Shown: in pieces, positions 14,501 through 14,621 of the stretch | Position numbering within the stretch: the first letter of the stretch is position 1 | Layout of the letters: every line of letters starts with the position of its first letter | Assembly: GCF_002506515.1 (NCBI RefSeq) | Contig: NZ_DAXS01000029.1 | Span: forward strand, 1-14,621 | Source of the DNA: Caldivirga sp. UBA161 | GTDB taxonomy: Archaea > Thermoproteota > Thermoprotei > Thermoproteales > Thermocladiaceae | Direction: 5' to 3' | Length of the DNA: 14,621 nt | The notes under the pieces: generated by a model | Told to the model about the DNA's origin: nothing | The model's input: the letters and a program-made list of their open reading frames with translations, nothing else | Database searches by the model: none | Position numbers and translations under genes: made by a program

Positions 14501-14620
14501 TGACCCCCTCCCCGCCTTTTGGGCGAGGGTTTCCTGGGAGTCTTGGGTGTTACTCCCCTTTATGGGGGCTACTCCGTTATGATTCACAATAAATGATAGG
14601 GGCTTCTTCACTGTGCTAAT
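14492..14620 (-). CDS. Probable C-terminal end of tnpB (RNA-guided nuclease), partial
   Basis: One minus-strand frame is open from the window edge through the element end to TAA at 14494-14492, giving 42 residues: ISTVKKPLSFIVNHNGVAPI, then KGSNTQDSQETLAQKAGRGSDN. The low-complexity basic tail that reads through the end hairpin (TLAQKAGRG) is like C-terminal tails of archaeal TnpB proteins. The last residues and the stop codon come from the interrupted livF sequence. The zinc finger and RuvC motifs that would prove TnpB are outside the window. Confidence 0.45.
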   Translation of the reverse strand: MSTVKKPLSFIVNHNGVAPIKGSNTQDSQETLAQKAGRGSDN

Positions 14621-14621
14621 T
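14501..14621 (-). mobile_element. Right end of an IS200/IS605-type (tnpB) element, continues off window
   Basis: Read on the minus strand, the last bases are a GC-rich hairpin, CCCTCGCC-caaaa-GGCGGGGAGGG, ending GGGTCA at 14506-14501, just where livF sequence begins. Such hairpins close the right end of many archaeal tnpB elements and belong to the omega-RNA that guides TnpB. A weaker CCCC/GGGG hairpin lies at 14555-14568. No target duplication is expected for this family. The recognition is from recalled end structure; the left end and most of the element are outside the window. Confidence 0.55.

Noticed and set aside
14501..14530. GC-rich hairpin as a transcription terminator of the minus-strand genes
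   Set aside because: No T-tract follows, and it coincides with the sharp loss of livF similarity, which fits a mobile element end better.

Overview
The window looks like chromosomal DNA of a thermoacidophilic member of the Thermoproteota (Crenarchaeota), and gene style and AT-rich composition would suit a Caldivirga/Vulcanisaeta-type Thermoproteales. Evidence: two thermopsin-like (family A5) secreted proteins, TATA boxes about 25-35 bases upstream of starts with almost no 5' leader, a tRNA gene carrying an 18-base intron inside a bulge-helix-bulge fold, a geranylgeranyl-reductase-type flavoprotein, and a GGAGGTGA ribosome binding site used only inside a transcript. The genus is an inference from style, not from a database match.

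Layout. (1) 116-4557, plus strand: a very tight four-gene unit (gaps of 2 and 2 bases, then an 8-base overlap) with two different Gfo/Idh/MocA sugar oxidoreductases, a small membrane-anchored thermopsin-like protein and a geranylgeranyl-reductase-family flavoprotein. (2) 4671-5453: an envelope-unrelated, apparently cytoplasmic protein with a cysteine-less thioredoxin-like fold, a long Pro-rich linker and a four-Cys tail. (3) 5524-5916: a 130-residue orphan. (4) 5961-6057: tRNA-Arg(TCT) with intron and encoded CCA. (5) 6058-6726: no intact gene; an orphan promoter and decayed coding fragments on both strands. (6) 6727-10649, minus strand: an acetyl-xylan/feruloyl-esterase-like hydrolase and a large GH3 beta-glycosidase with PA14 insert, each with its own promoter. 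(7) 10741-13729, plus strand, divergent from GH3: a promoter with an inverted repeat over the TATA box, a 35-codon basic small ORF, and a 945-residue thermopsin with about six 71-residue repeats and a C-terminal membrane anchor. (8) 13732-14500, minus strand: wreckage of branched-chain amino acid ABC ATPase genes (livG/livF) in scrambled order, abutting the right end of an IS200/IS605-type tnpB element that runs off the window.

How it works together. The GH3 enzyme and the esterase would deacylate and hydrolyse plant-type oligosaccharides in the cytoplasm (neither has a signal peptide), and the Gfo/Idh enzymes could oxidise or epimerise released sugars. The thermopsins would digest protein in the hot acidic medium from the cell surface. 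A decayed MFS-like tail and the wrecked liv ATPases suggest loss of sugar and amino acid uptake genes in the accessory parts of the region. The most unusual items are the peptide-plus-thermopsin transcript, the sugar/thermopsin/flavoprotein operon, the shared ATGCTTC promoter element, and the permuted livF next to the tnpB end.
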